Source: Taklimakanibacter albus
Lineage (GTDB): Bacteria > Pseudomonadota > Alphaproteobacteria > Rhizobiales > Aestuariivirgaceae
Direction: 5' to 3'
Length of the DNA: 64,000 bases
Assembly: GCF_016595235.1 (NCBI RefSeq)
Contig: NZ_JAENHL010000008.1
Span: 540,390-604,389, forward strand
The position numbers and the translations under genes are program-made. Position 1 is the stretch's first letter. Each line of letters begins with the position of its first letter. The notes beneath the pieces are model-generated. The model was given only the letters and a program-made list of their open reading frames with translations, had not been told where the DNA came from and made no database searches. This document shows positions 16,985 to 25,804 of the stretch, one piece after another.

Positions 16985-18235
16985 TCAGGCCGGAAGCGTC
17001 AGGAGCTTTCTCGGCGTGCGTACGGGATTCTCAACTCCATCCTTCTTCCAGATCAGCGTGTCGATCAGAGCGGTGCTGAAGAGGATTTCAAGGTTGGTCA
17101 CCATGCCCGGCTCGAAGACCCGATCGAGGTAATCGGTGTCGAGCATGTTGAAATAGAAGTCGCCGACCCAGTCCGGCGGCAGGCTCAAGCCCAGCTCGTA
17201 GCCAAGCACCCAGCCCTCTTCATCGATGAGGCCGGAACGCTCGCAATAGGCCTTCAGCGAAGCGTTGACCTGGCGGACGGTCATGCCGCCGCTGAGCTCC
17301 TTGTCGGCATGATCGAAGGCGCCGGCTGCCTTCTCATAGAGATCGACCAGCTTGGCCGGCGGGTCGCCCAGATAATAGCCGCGCAGGATGTTGCCGTGAT
17401 AGCGATGCTTCACGCCGCACAGATCGGCGGAGAGAACCTGGCCGGCCTCGAGCTTGCGGGTCGTCGGCATCGAATGGCCGCTCGCCGCAACGCGGTCGCC
17501 CACCAACGGGCGTACATTGAAGACATGGATCAGCGCCGGCAGCTCGCCGCCTTCCGCCATCATGGCCCTCGTGACTTCGCCCATCACCTCGAGCTCGGTC
17601 TTGCCGACACGCGCATGTTCGAGAATTGCGTCATGGCCGATATCGCAGATGCGGAGCGCTTCCTTGACGACCGCTATCTCGGCGGGCGACTTGACTCGCC
17701 TCACCTCGCGGGTGATGGCGCTCGCATCGACGATGTCGCAGCCGCGCTCGCGGAAAGCGTCCTCGATCATGTGGCTGATGGCTCGGTTCGGCAGGTAGCT
17801 CCAGAACTCCATGCCGATCCTGCCCTTGAGCAGGCCCTCGCGCTGCAACTCGTCCATGATGAAGCGCAGGTTTATCTTACCCTCACGGTGCGGGTAGTAG
17901 CGGTTATCGGTGCTGATCGACATCTCATGAAGCAGCGGCAGCTCGGTCGGATGATCGAAATGGATCATCTTGTCGCTATGGGCGTGAATTGCCGTGCCAT
18001 AGACTTGCGGATAGCGCATCGGACCATTGGCCTTGTACCAGCCGCAATAGAAGCCATGCAGATAGGCGACGACTTCCGGCGTCGTCACATACAGAAGATC
18101 GATGCCTTCGCGGCGCATGAGCTTGCGCAAGCGCTCCTGGCGATCGCGATATTCGGCTTCGGTGAAGGCCAGCTGCTTGCCGGCATTCGGGTCCATCACA
18201 CCCGGGGTCATCCCTTTTGGCGCTATGTAGGACAT
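16985..18235 (-). CDS. M24 family protein without canonical metal ligands (creatinase / ectoine-hydrolase-like), paralogue 2
   Basis: A 416-residue protein with the same two-domain plan as the gene at 14121. The metal-site pattern is D271 kept, N282 for the second Asp (HGNILRGYY), Y346 for His (GYELGLSLPPDWVGD), E383 kept and D392 at the last Glu site. The shared N-terminal pattern LLYVTTPE, then GFYCGWY, then an AIHAHSDKMIHFD segment links the three paralogues and separates them from DoeA. It follows the second permease of the Pot-type importer by 34 bp and is probably in that operon. Confidence 0.85.
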   Translation of the reverse strand: MSYIAPKGMTPGVMDPNAGKQLAFTEAEYRDRQERLRKLMRREGIDLLYVTTPEVVAYLHGFYCGWYKANGPMRYPQVYGTAIHAHSDKMIHFDHPTELPLLHEMSISTDNRYYPHREGKINLRFIMDELQREGLLKGRIGMEFWSYLPNRAISHMIEDAFRERGCDIVDASAITREVRRVKSPAEIAVVKEALRICDIGHDAILEHARVGKTELEVMGEVTRAMMAEGGELPALIHVFNVRPLVGDRVAASGHSMPTTRKLEAGQVLSADLCGVKHRYHGNILRGYYLGDPPAKLVDLYEKAAGAFDHADKELSGGMTVRQVNASLKAYCERSGLIDEEGWVLGYELGLSLPPDWVGDFYFNMLDTDYLDRVFEPGMVTNLEILFSTALIDTLIWKKDGVENPVRTPRKLLTLPA

Positions 18236-18269
18236 GTCGAGCGTCTCTCCCTATTTTGATGTGAATACG

Positions 18270-19067
18270 TCAGTGAGGCTGGCGTCTGCGGACGAAAGCG
18301 AGGCAGCCCAGCAGGCAGATGGATATGACGATGAACAAGGTCGAGATGGCGGCGACAGTCGGATCGACCGCGTCGCGCAAGGAGACGAACATCTTGCGCG
18401 TGAGCAGCGTGTTGCCGCCGCCGGCGACGAACAGGCCGATAACGACCTCGTCCAGCGAGATGATGAAGGCGAACAGCGCCGCTGAGATCACCGAGATGCG
18501 CAGTTGCGGCAGGGTCACCACCAGGAAGGCGTTGAGGCGAGGGGCGCCGAGGCTCATCGCCGCCTGCTCCTGGCGGAAATCGAAGGTGCGGAAAGCCGCC
18601 TGCATCATGAGGACGACGAAGGGCAACGCCAGCAAAGTATGGGCAAGGACGATGCCGAACATCGTATTCACGATCTTGAGCCGGATATAGATATAGAACA
18701 CACCGATGGCGATTAGGATGCCGGGTACCAGCATCGGCAGGATCAGCACCAGCTGGATCCAGGGGGTCATGCGCGAGCGCATCGAATGAAGGCCATAGGC
18801 CGCCGCTATGCCGAGCGGCGTCGCCACCAGGACGGTGAGGATGGCCGCGGTGAGCGAGGCTCGGGTAGCCGCCAGCCACTCGGGGGAATTCCAATAATTC
18901 TCAAACCAACGGAGCGAATAGGCCTCGGGCGGAAAACGGAGATATTTCGAATCGGAGAAGGATACCGGAATGACGATGAAGATCGGCACGATCAGAAACA
19001 GGATGACCGCCGCCGTCACAACGAAGAGCCACCATCTTCTCCACATGGGCAGGTCGGCGCGGACCAT
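18270..19067 (-). CDS. ABC transporter permease, PotC type
   Basis: A protein of 265 residues starting at ATG 19067, one base after the stop of the preceding permease; a longer frame to 19172 would sit inside that gene. It has six membrane helices and the EAA-loop segment EQAAMSLGAPRLNAFLVVTLP. The family moves spermidine, putrescine or other small cationic or amine solutes, but many members have different substrates. Its ATPase partner is probably the gene at 22137. Confidence 0.9.
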   Translation of the reverse strand: MVRADLPMWRRWWLFVVTAAVILFLIVPIFIVIPVSFSDSKYLRFPPEAYSLRWFENYWNSPEWLAATRASLTAAILTVLVATPLGIAAAYGLHSMRSRMTPWIQLVLILPMLVPGILIAIGVFYIYIRLKIVNTMFGIVLAHTLLALPFVVLMMQAAFRTFDFRQEQAAMSLGAPRLNAFLVVTLPQLRISVISAALFAFIISLDEVVIGLFVAGGGNTLLTRKMFVSLRDAVDPTVAAISTLFIVISICLLGCLAFVRRRQPH

Positions 19068-19068
19068 C

Positions 19069-19992
19069 TCAGCGCACTCCCAGAAGGCGGTCGAGGTCGA
19101 AGAGACGATGACCGATATAGAGGATGGACAGCACGCAGAAGAGCAGCACGATGCCGAGCGCGCTCGCCGCACCCCAATCGAAATATTGCTGGACGTTGGA
19201 GGCGATCTTCATCGACACCATGGTGACCTTGCCGCCGCCGAGCACGGCCGGCGTCACGAAGAAGCCCAGGCACTGAACGAAGACGAGCACCGCGCCGGCC
19301 AGCACGCCCGGCAGCGACAGCGGCAGGAAAACGCGCAGGAAAGCCGACACCGGCGGCGCGCCGAGGCTCGAAGCGGCCTCGAGCAGGCGCCAGTCGAAGG
19401 AGCGGATCACCGCATAGACGGGCAGGATGAAGAACGGCAGCATGATATGGACCATGCCGATGATGCTGCCGGTCTCGTTGAACAAAAGACTCACCGGCTG
19501 GTCGACGAGGCCGAGCCACATCAGCGTCTGATTGACCGGGCCGGCATCTGTGAGGAGCACGAGCCAGGCATAAGAGCGCACGAGAACCGACGTCCAGAAG
19601 GGAATGATGATCAGGGCGATGAAGGCCATTGCCAGCCGGCCGGGAAGCTGGGCGATGAGATAGGCGACGGGATAGCCGAGCACCGCGCAGATCACCGTCA
19701 CGATGCCGCTGATCTTCAGCGTCGTGAACAGGATCTTGGAATAGGACGAGTAGGTGATCATCCGTTCGTAATGACCGAGGCCGAACTGTCCCTTCTCGAC
19801 GAAGGAGAGGGCGAAGAGCCAGATGACCGGCAGGACGACGAACACGAAAGTCAAGGAGAAGGCCGGAAAGGTCAGGAGCGCCAGATTGCGCGCCTCGCGC
19901 CGCGCATTGCCTGCCAGTGCCTCGCGGTTGAGCGATGTCGCCGAGACGTCACCGCTCGGATAATCGAGGCTCTGAGGCGTTGCGAGAGACAT
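19069..19992 (-). CDS. ABC transporter permease, PotB type
   Basis: A protein of 307 residues from ATG 19992 (AGGA upstream), with a cytoplasmic N-terminus and six helices. The EAA loop is near LLEAASSLGAPPVSAFLRVF. It pairs with the PotC-type permease as a heterodimer. A strong stem-loop lies between it and the binding-protein gene upstream. Confidence 0.9.
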   Translation of the reverse strand: MSLATPQSLDYPSGDVSATSLNREALAGNARREARNLALLTFPAFSLTFVFVVLPVIWLFALSFVEKGQFGLGHYERMITYSSYSKILFTTLKISGIVTVICAVLGYPVAYLIAQLPGRLAMAFIALIIIPFWTSVLVRSYAWLVLLTDAGPVNQTLMWLGLVDQPVSLLFNETGSIIGMVHIMLPFFILPVYAVIRSFDWRLLEAASSLGAPPVSAFLRVFLPLSLPGVLAGAVLVFVQCLGFFVTPAVLGGGKVTMVSMKIASNVQQYFDWGAASALGIVLLFCVLSILYIGHRLFDLDRLLGVR

Positions 19993-20020
19993 GGGTCGTC
20001 CTGAGCGCTTGTGGCCGGAA

Positions 20021-20045
20021 GCCGGCGCCCCGATGGAGCGCCGGC
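20021..20045 (-). terminator. stem-loop after the binding-protein gene
   Basis: GCCGGCGC (20021-20028) and GCGCCGGC (20038-20045) form a perfect 8-bp GC stem with a 9-base loop between the binding-protein stop and the permease start. Such structures commonly let the binding protein be made in excess over the membrane parts. Confidence 0.55.
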
Positions 20046-20058
20046 CTGTCATGTTCAG

Positions 20059-21087
20059 TTATTCGGCCAGGAACTGGTCGAAGCGTTCCTTCGCTTCGGC
20101 ACCGTGCTTCGCCCACCATTCGGCACTGGTGACGATCTGCTTGGGATAGTTCTCGGCGGAAGTCGGCAGCAGTGGCGCCAGATCGGCCGGGATCTTGCCG
20201 GTCTCCTCGATCTTGGTATTCGCGGCGCCGTAATTCGACAGGAGCGTCATGTCGGCTTGGTGCTCCTTCTTGACGAATTCGGCCAGGACCTTCATCACCA
20301 GATCCTTCTTCGGCGTGCCCTTCACGATCGACCAGCAGCCGAAGTCGATGAGCCCTTCATTGAAGGTATAGGCGAGCGACCCGCCGTCCGAAATGACCGA
20401 CTGGGCACGGGCGTTGAACATGCCGATCATGTCGATACCGCCCTCGCGAACGAGCTGTTGCGACTCAGCGCCCGATGCCCACCACGCCTTGATATGGGGC
20501 TTGATCTTGGCGAGGCTGGCAAAGGCCCGATCGAGATCGAGAGGATAGAGCTTGTCCTTCGGCACACCGTCGGCGAGGAGCGCCGCTTCGAGCACGTAGA
20601 AGGCATTGCGATACAGCGAGCGGGTACCGGGGAATTTTTCGACATTCCAGAAATCAGCCCAGTTCTGGGGCGGATTGGGAACCTTCTTCGGATTCCAGGC
20701 GATCACCATCGAATAAATGGTGCTGCCGACGTAATAGTCGCTGAAGGTGCCCGGGGCGAGCTCGGAATTGTCGATGACCGAATAATCGAGCTTCTCATAG
20801 AGCCCTTCGGCACCGCCGAGCGCGCAGGTGGAGGCGCCGAATTCGACGAGGTCGGTGGTCACGGCACCGGACTGAACCTGGACCCTGACCGGCGTGTCGA
20901 CGTCGTTCGTCTCGACACTCCACTTGATACCGAGCTGCTTGCCAACCGGGTCCAGATAAGCCTTCTGGATGTTCTCGAGATAGATACCGCCGGCGGTGAT
21001 GTAATTGATGGTTTCCTCGGCCTGGGCCCGTAGCGTAAGGCTTGTAGAGACCAGCACGGCCGCAACCAGGGTGCAAAGGCGCTTCAT
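20059..21087 (-). CDS. ABC transporter periplasmic binding protein, PotD/PotF-like
   Basis: A protein of 342 residues with an Sec-type signal peptide (MKRLCTLVAAVLVSTSLTL, cleavage near AQAEE about residue 23). The fold is SBP_bac_8-like: LVEFGASTCALGGAEGLYEKLDYSVID resembles polyamine-type binding proteins, and KVPNPPQNWADFWNVEKFPGTRSL is a typical middle segment. It is the first gene of the minus operon and sits behind the IclR palindrome. The ligand is unknown, but the neighbouring DAO oxidase and creatinase-like proteins favour a small amine, guanidino or cyclic amino compound (inference). Confidence 0.9.
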   Translation of the reverse strand: MKRLCTLVAAVLVSTSLTLRAQAEETINYITAGGIYLENIQKAYLDPVGKQLGIKWSVETNDVDTPVRVQVQSGAVTTDLVEFGASTCALGGAEGLYEKLDYSVIDNSELAPGTFSDYYVGSTIYSMVIAWNPKKVPNPPQNWADFWNVEKFPGTRSLYRNAFYVLEAALLADGVPKDKLYPLDLDRAFASLAKIKPHIKAWWASGAESQQLVREGGIDMIGMFNARAQSVISDGGSLAYTFNEGLIDFGCWSIVKGTPKKDLVMKVLAEFVKKEHQADMTLLSNYGAANTKIEETGKIPADLAPLLPTSAENYPKQIVTSAEWWAKHGAEAKERFDQFLAE

Positions 21088-21144
21088 GAGAATTCACTCC
21101 CCTACATGGACGTTTATTCGTTTAGCTTGCACTTGCCATTTTTT

Positions 21145-21172
21145 CGCTATGCGAATATTAATTCGCAAAGCG
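21145..21172. promoter_or_regulatory. probable IclR operator in the divergent gap
   Basis: A 28-bp inverted repeat with arms CGCTATGCGAAT (21145-21156) and ATTCGCAAAGCG (21161-21172), one mismatch, separated by ATTA. The left part TTCGCTATGCGAA (21143-21155) recurs exactly, in reverse complement, before the oxidase gene at 25810-25822. It lies between the IclR gene and the binding-protein gene, placed to control both. Confidence 0.72.
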
Positions 21173-21200
21173 CAAATGAGACTAACAAGAGGATCCGGGC

Positions 21201-21971
21201 ATGTCTAGTGGGGGTGGACGGGACGAACGGGTGAATTCACTCGTCCGCGGGCTGGAGGTGCTGAAAGCCTTCGGCCGCTATCACGAGCCCATGACCATCT
21301 CGGAAGTCGCAACCGAAACCGGCCTGACGCCGGCCTCGGCACGCCGGATGCTGCTGACGCTCACCGATCTCGGCTATGTCGAATTGCGCGGAAAGCGATT
21401 CCGGGTGGGCCCGAAAGTGCTCGACCTCGGCTACTCCTACATGTCCTCGATGCCGATCTGGCAGATCGTCCAGCCGACCGTCGAGCGCATCAGCGAGAAA
21501 TTCAGCGTGTCGAGCAGCGCTTCGGTGCTCGACGGCTGCGACATCGTCTATGCGGTGCGCGCCAACAACCGTCAGGCCAGCTCTGTGCTGGTCAGCACCG
21601 GGACGCGGCAGCCCGCCCATGTGACGTCGATGGGCCGGGTCCTGCTCGCCTTCACCGAGCCTGAGCGGCGCGAAACCATCCTGTCGCAGATCCATTTCAG
21701 CGCCTACACGTCGCATTCGGTGATGGATATCGATCAACTGCGCCTGATCCTCGAGCAGGTGCGCGGCCAGAACTTTTCCATCGTCGATGAGGAAATGGAA
21801 TTCGGCCTGCGCGCCATCGCGGTGCCGATCCGCAACAAGCGCGGCGAAGTGGTGGCCGCCATCAATGCGGCCGGCTCCAACCGAGCGCTCGACCTCGATT
21901 ATCTGAAGAACACGGTGCTGCCGGCGATGTTCGAAGCCGCGAACATGATCAAGGCCAATCTGCCCGCCTAG
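21201..21971 (+). CDS. IclR family transcriptional regulator
   Basis: A protein of 256 residues. An N-terminal winged helix (about 10-70; LKAFGRYHEPMTISEVATET, then LTPASARRMLLTLTDLGYV) is followed by the IclR effector domain, with GRVLLAF and the C-terminal VPIRNKRGEVVAAINAAG segment. It resembles PcaR/PobR-type regulators of aromatic or amine catabolism. It is divergent from the Pot-type operon and convergent with the second operon, and the shared palindrome indicates control of both. Its effector is probably a catabolic intermediate. Confidence 0.92.
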   Translation: MSSGGGRDERVNSLVRGLEVLKAFGRYHEPMTISEVATETGLTPASARRMLLTLTDLGYVELRGKRFRVGPKVLDLGYSYMSSMPIWQIVQPTVERISEKFSVSSSASVLDGCDIVYAVRANNRQASSVLVSTGTRQPAHVTSMGRVLLAFTEPERRETILSQIHFSAYTSHSVMDIDQLRLILEQVRGQNFSIVDEEMEFGLRAIAVPIRNKRGEVVAAINAAGSNRALDLDYLKNTVLPAMFEAANMIKANLPA

Positions 21972-22018
21972 CGCGTGATCAGGAAAAGTGGATTCCGGTT
22001 TTCCGTCCGATCACGCGC
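21971..22018. repeat. Rhizobiales-type intergenic palindrome
   Basis: Outer arms GCGCGTGATC (21971-21980) and GATCACGCGC (22009-22018) enclose inner arms GGAAAA and TTTTCC. This layout resembles a palindrome widespread between genes in rhizobial genomes. It overlaps the last base of the IclR stop codon and may act as a terminator for IclR. Confidence 0.65.
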
Positions 22019-22033
22019 TAAATATGAGATTTC

Positions 22034-22081
22034 GATCACGTTTATCACCTTAGGTCGACACGACCTAAAGTGATCGTGATC
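22034..22081. terminator. bidirectional stem-loop between convergent iclR-type and potA-type genes
   Basis: The arm beginning GATCACG (22034) pairs with the arm ending CGTGATC (22081). TTAGGTCG and CGACCTAA form the inner stem around the loop ACA, with a short bulge. It lies between convergent genes and probably stops transcription from both sides. Confidence 0.55.
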
Positions 22082-22101
22082 TAGGCGCAACGCTAGCAAG
22101 C

Positions 22102-22114
22102 CCTCATGCTGAGG
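22102..22114. repeat. fragment of the CCTCA-type intergenic repeat
   Basis: CCTCATGCTGAGG is a 13-base palindromic block nearly identical to the left end of the larger repeat at 63265-63375. It looks like a remnant of the same repeat family. Confidence 0.45.
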
Positions 22115-22136
22115 GGCCGACCTCATCGCCCTGAAG

Positions 22137-23213
22137 TCAGGCAGCGCCCTTCACCACGATCGTGTCGGCCGGATGAATGCCGAGCGAGATGTGCTCGCCG
22201 GCGACGGGCAGATGCCGGCGGCTGCCCTCGTTGGTGGCGCGCCGGATCGAGACCGTCTCGCCTGTCGGCAAGGCCACCAGAACCAGCACATTCTCGCCCT
22301 GATAGACGACATCCTTCACCTGGCCGCTGATGACATTCAGCTCCGAAGATTTCGGCACATCGCGCACGATCTCGAATTTTTCCGGCCGCAGAACCAGAAA
22401 GCCCTCGCCCGCGCCGGCGCCCGGGGCTTTACGCAAACGGATCGTCGTATCGCCCATGCGCGCCGTGCTGTCACCTACCATGTCGACGCGCAGCAATTGC
22501 GAATCGCCCAGGAAGCTCGCGACGAAAAGGTTGCCCGGCTCCTCATATATCTGCGCCGGCGTTCCGATCTGCTGGATGGCGCCATTATTCATGACGGCGA
22601 TTCGGTCGGACATGGTGAGAGCCTCGCGCTGATCATGCGTGACATAGATCGTCGTCATGCCGAGGCGCCGCTGCAATTCACGGATCTCGATCTGCATCTG
22701 CTCGCGCAGCTTCTTGTCGAGGGCCGAAAGTGGCTCATCCATGAGGAGGATGCGCGGATTGAAGACGAGGGCGCGGGCAAGCGCGACCCGCTGCTTCTGG
22801 CCACCCGACAATTCGTCGATGCGGCGGCTCTCATAACCGTTGAGGCGAACGAGATCGAGCGCTCCCGCCACCTTTCTCCTCGTCTCGCTCTTGTCGGCCT
22901 TGCGGTAACGCAAGGGGAAGCCGACATTGCTGGCCACCGTCATATGCGGGAACAGCGCGTAGTTCTGGAAGACCAGCCCGATGTCGCGCTTATAGGGCGG
23001 CATGGTGATGACCTCGCGTCCGGTGAAACGGATGCTGCCGTGATCGGGCTGCACGAAGCCCGCGAGTATCATCAGAAGCGTCGTCTTGCCCGAGCCGGAC
23101 GGCCCCAGGATAGACACGAACTCCCCGGCGCCGACATCCAGATTGATGCGATCCAACGCCACCACGGGGCCGTAGGTCTTCCTGATTTCCTGGATCGTGA
23201 TCGTTTCAGCCAT
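22137..23213 (-). CDS. ABC transporter ATP-binding protein, PotA type
   Basis: A protein of 358 residues from ATG 23213 (GGGGAGA upstream). Walker A GPSGSGKTT is at 37-45, followed by the Q-loop VFQNYALFPHM, the signature LSGGQKQR and Walker B LLMDEP, then a C-terminal TOBE/OB domain with LRPEKFEI. It is the only unpaired PotA-type ATPase near the binding protein and permeases at 18270-21087, and the shared IclR palindrome supports that it energises them although it lies in another operon. It follows M24 paralogue 3 by 12 bp. Confidence 0.92.
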   Translation of the reverse strand: MAETITIQEIRKTYGPVVALDRINLDVGAGEFVSILGPSGSGKTTLLMILAGFVQPDHGSIRFTGREVITMPPYKRDIGLVFQNYALFPHMTVASNVGFPLRYRKADKSETRRKVAGALDLVRLNGYESRRIDELSGGQKQRVALARALVFNPRILLMDEPLSALDKKLREQMQIEIRELQRRLGMTTIYVTHDQREALTMSDRIAVMNNGAIQQIGTPAQIYEEPGNLFVASFLGDSQLLRVDMVGDSTARMGDTTIRLRKAPGAGAGEGFLVLRPEKFEIVRDVPKSSELNVISGQVKDVVYQGENVLVLVALPTGETVSIRRATNEGSRRHLPVAGEHISLGIHPADTIVVKGAA

Positions 23214-23225
23214 GTCTCTCCCCAC

Positions 23226-24476
23226 TCACACTATCGTTATACCGCGATCGAGCCTGGACAATATCCGCAAGCCCCCCTCCTCCATCACCAGCGTGTCCAC
23301 ATTCTGCGTCCCGAAGCCTCCCGGCCAGCCCTCCGGCACGTCCAGCACATTCTCGAAATTGACCACGGTGCCCACCGCGAAGTCGGCGCGCTCGAAGCAG
23401 CGGCCATTGAGATAGGTATGCCCGACCCAGTCGGGCGGAATGGCGATGCCCAGATCGTAGCCGCCGATGAACCAGCCGTAACGGGTGAGCCCGGCCGAAT
23501 CCAGATACTGCATCGCGACTTCCGCTGCCTTCTCCATCGGATCGCCCGGCCTGACCGCGGCGACCACATGATCAAAGCTCACGGCAGCGCGCGTCACGAG
23601 ATCGCGCCAGCGCGGATCGGGTTCGCCGGCCGAAAATGTACGCGCGATATTGGCATGGTAGCGATAGAAGGACCCGCACAGATCGACAGTGAAGAGATCT
23701 CCCTTGCCGATCTTGCGCCGGGTCGGCAGCGGATGCTGGACGCGCGTATTCGGTCCGGAAATGACCGACGTCCGGATGGCCGGCTCCTCACCGTCGAGCC
23801 GGCTCATCGCATAATGCGCGATCCCCTGGACCTCAATCTCCGACATGCCGGGCTGGAAGTCTCGCGAAATCGCCGCCAGAGCGGCGTCGGCGATGAAGGC
23901 TGCGTTATCGAGCCGGGCGATCTCGGCCGGCGACTTCACCAGCCTGACGCGGTCGACAAGCCATGAGCCGTCAATAGTCCGCGCTCCCGCGGCGGTCATG
24001 CGCTCATCGATGTAGCGCAAAGGAATACCGCCCGGCGCCGTCGACCAATGCTCTAGGCCCGCCGAGCCGCGCAACCACCCTTCCTCACGCAGCGTATCGA
24101 TGACATCGTCGGCGGAGTTGCGGAATATCCATCCGTCTCTCTCGACATCGCGAAAGCGCCGAAAGAAGGCAGCCTCGCCGACTTGCGCATGATGCGCGGA
24201 AACAAGGGTGCGATGGGTGATGTCGTCGAAGAAGATGAGCCGGTCGCTGGCCGCATGCACGGCCACGCCGGTGGGCGTCGACCTCCTATACCAGCGGCTG
24301 TCATACCCGGTGAGATAAGTGATGTTCGGTGGCGAGGTGACATAAAGCATGTCCAGGTCCGCGCGCTGCATCTCGGCACGTACACGCCTCGCCCGTTCGT
24401 GATATTCCGCGAGATCGAAGGCCAATGGCCAATCCCGCGGCGGCCCGAAGGCCAACTCTGTCGCCAGCACCGCCAT
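23226..24476 (-). CDS. M24 family protein without canonical metal ligands (creatinase / ectoine-hydrolase-like), paralogue 3
   Basis: A 416-residue protein with the same altered site as the other two copies: D265 kept, N276 for the second Asp (YHANIARTF), Y340 for His (GGYDLGIAIPPDWVG), E375 kept and D394 at the last Glu site. It lies between the DAO-type oxidase and the PotA-type ATPase with gaps of 5 and 12 bp, so all three form one operon. That each IclR-controlled operon carries its own copies suggests successive hydrolytic steps or a hetero-oligomer (inference). Confidence 0.85.
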   Translation of the reverse strand: MAVLATELAFGPPRDWPLAFDLAEYHERARRVRAEMQRADLDMLYVTSPPNITYLTGYDSRWYRRSTPTGVAVHAASDRLIFFDDITHRTLVSAHHAQVGEAAFFRRFRDVERDGWIFRNSADDVIDTLREEGWLRGSAGLEHWSTAPGGIPLRYIDERMTAAGARTIDGSWLVDRVRLVKSPAEIARLDNAAFIADAALAAISRDFQPGMSEIEVQGIAHYAMSRLDGEEPAIRTSVISGPNTRVQHPLPTRRKIGKGDLFTVDLCGSFYRYHANIARTFSAGEPDPRWRDLVTRAAVSFDHVVAAVRPGDPMEKAAEVAMQYLDSAGLTRYGWFIGGYDLGIAIPPDWVGHTYLNGRCFERADFAVGTVVNFENVLDVPEGWPGGFGTQNVDTLVMEEGGLRILSRLDRGITIV

Positions 24477-24481
24477 GCCGG

Positions 24482-25795
24482 TCAGGCGAGACCGCGCAGG
24501 CGGTCCATGGCCAGTTCCTGCAGCGTGCGCAGCCCGACCACCGGCTTCCAGAATGCGTGGAAACGGAATGGTTTTATGGTGGAGACCGGGAGCTCGAGCG
24601 TATCTTCGGCGGCGCCGAGGAGCCGCCGCGCCACGATGCGGCCCATCATCGTCGCCATGGCGATGCCGCGGCCATTATAACCCAGCGCCGCGACGAGGCC
24701 GGGCGCCGGCTCGTGCAGATGGGGAAAATGATCTTCGGTGACCGCCACCTGACCGTTCCAGAAATAGCTCCAGCCAATACCGCGCAGATCGGGATAAAGC
24801 GCTTCGGCGCAGCGGATCAGATATCGGAAGGTCGACTTGTCGCTACCGTCCCGCTGCCGGAGCCCGGGGCCGCCCATCAGCAAGCGATTCTCCCGGTCGA
24901 GACGAAAATAGAGAACGCGCCACGAGCTCTCATAGGCGACGTGGCGGCCGGGCAGAATCCGCCGCGCCATGGCTTCCGGCAGCGGATCGGTCGCGGCGAT
25001 GGCGCTGTAGATCGGGACCACGCTCTCGCGGAGATGCGGCCACAGGCCGTCAGTATAACCATTGGTGGCAAGCACGACCTTGCGGGCGCGGACCGTGCCG
25101 GATCCGGCGACGAAGCGCCAGAAGTCCCCTTCCCGTTTCAATCCGGAAACGGGTGAGCTCGAGAAGATTTGCCCCTTCGACTTCACCACCGCGGCGGCGA
25201 GGCCGCGGGCATAGGCCAGCGGATTGAGCATGCCGCCGCGCGGATCGAGAAGCCCCGAGGGATAGCGGTCGGTGCCCAGGAGATCGGCAAGCTTGGCGCG
25301 GTCGAGATAATCGAGGCGAATGCCGCGTGCCGACCAGTCGGTGATCGCCGTGTCGATGACGGGTCTTTCGGCATCCGTGCGCACGACCCGGATCGATCCC
25401 GTTTGGGCGGCGTCGCAGTCGATGTCATGACGGCGGACGAGGTCGAACACATATTGCGGTGCCTCTCCCGACAGGCGCGCCAGGCGCTCGCCCCGCTCGG
25501 CACCGAAGTAACCTGCGACATCGGCCGGTTCGCGTTTGAGGCCCGGATTGACCTGCCCGCCATTACGACCCGAAGCACCCCAGCCGGGTTCATGCGCATC
25601 GAAAACCGCGACTTCGGCCCCGTCTTCGAGAAGATGGAGGGCGCTGGACAGGCCGGTAAAGCCGGCGCCGATCACGGCTATGTCGACGTCAAGCTCGGTG
25701 GTGAGGGCCGGATAGCGGACTTCCGGCGTGACTGCTCGATAGAGGCTGCGCGGCAATGCGGATGAGGAATTGTCGGGCAGTGTATTTAGGGTCAT
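24482..25795 (-). CDS. FAD-dependent oxidoreductase, DAO family (PuuB/OrdL-like)
   Basis: A protein of 437 residues from ATG 25795; longer frames start inside the operator. The dinucleotide-binding motif VIGAGFTGLS is at 41-50 and GWGASGRNGGQ at 71-81, the latter typical of gamma-glutamylputrescine oxidase (PuuB)-like flavoproteins. GYNGRGIAMATMMG is the C-terminal FAD segment. These enzymes oxidise secondary or primary amines such as sarcosine, gamma-glutamylputrescine or N-methyl amino acids, giving an aldehyde or imine and hydrogen peroxide. It heads the operon with M24 paralogue 3 and the PotA-type ATPase. Confidence 0.9.
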   Translation of the reverse strand: MTLNTLPDNSSSALPRSLYRAVTPEVRYPALTTELDVDIAVIGAGFTGLSSALHLLEDGAEVAVFDAHEPGWGASGRNGGQVNPGLKREPADVAGYFGAERGERLARLSGEAPQYVFDLVRRHDIDCDAAQTGSIRVVRTDAERPVIDTAITDWSARGIRLDYLDRAKLADLLGTDRYPSGLLDPRGGMLNPLAYARGLAAAVVKSKGQIFSSSPVSGLKREGDFWRFVAGSGTVRARKVVLATNGYTDGLWPHLRESVVPIYSAIAATDPLPEAMARRILPGRHVAYESSWRVLYFRLDRENRLLMGGPGLRQRDGSDKSTFRYLIRCAEALYPDLRGIGWSYFWNGQVAVTEDHFPHLHEPAPGLVAALGYNGRGIAMATMMGRIVARRLLGAAEDTLELPVSTIKPFRFHAFWKPVVGLRTLQELAMDRLRGLA

Positions 25796-25804
25796 CTTCA
25801 TTCC

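Noticed and set aside
19067-19172. Extended N-terminus for the PotC-type permease
   Set aside because: The extra 35 residues overlap the preceding permease gene; ATG 19067 directly follows its stop.
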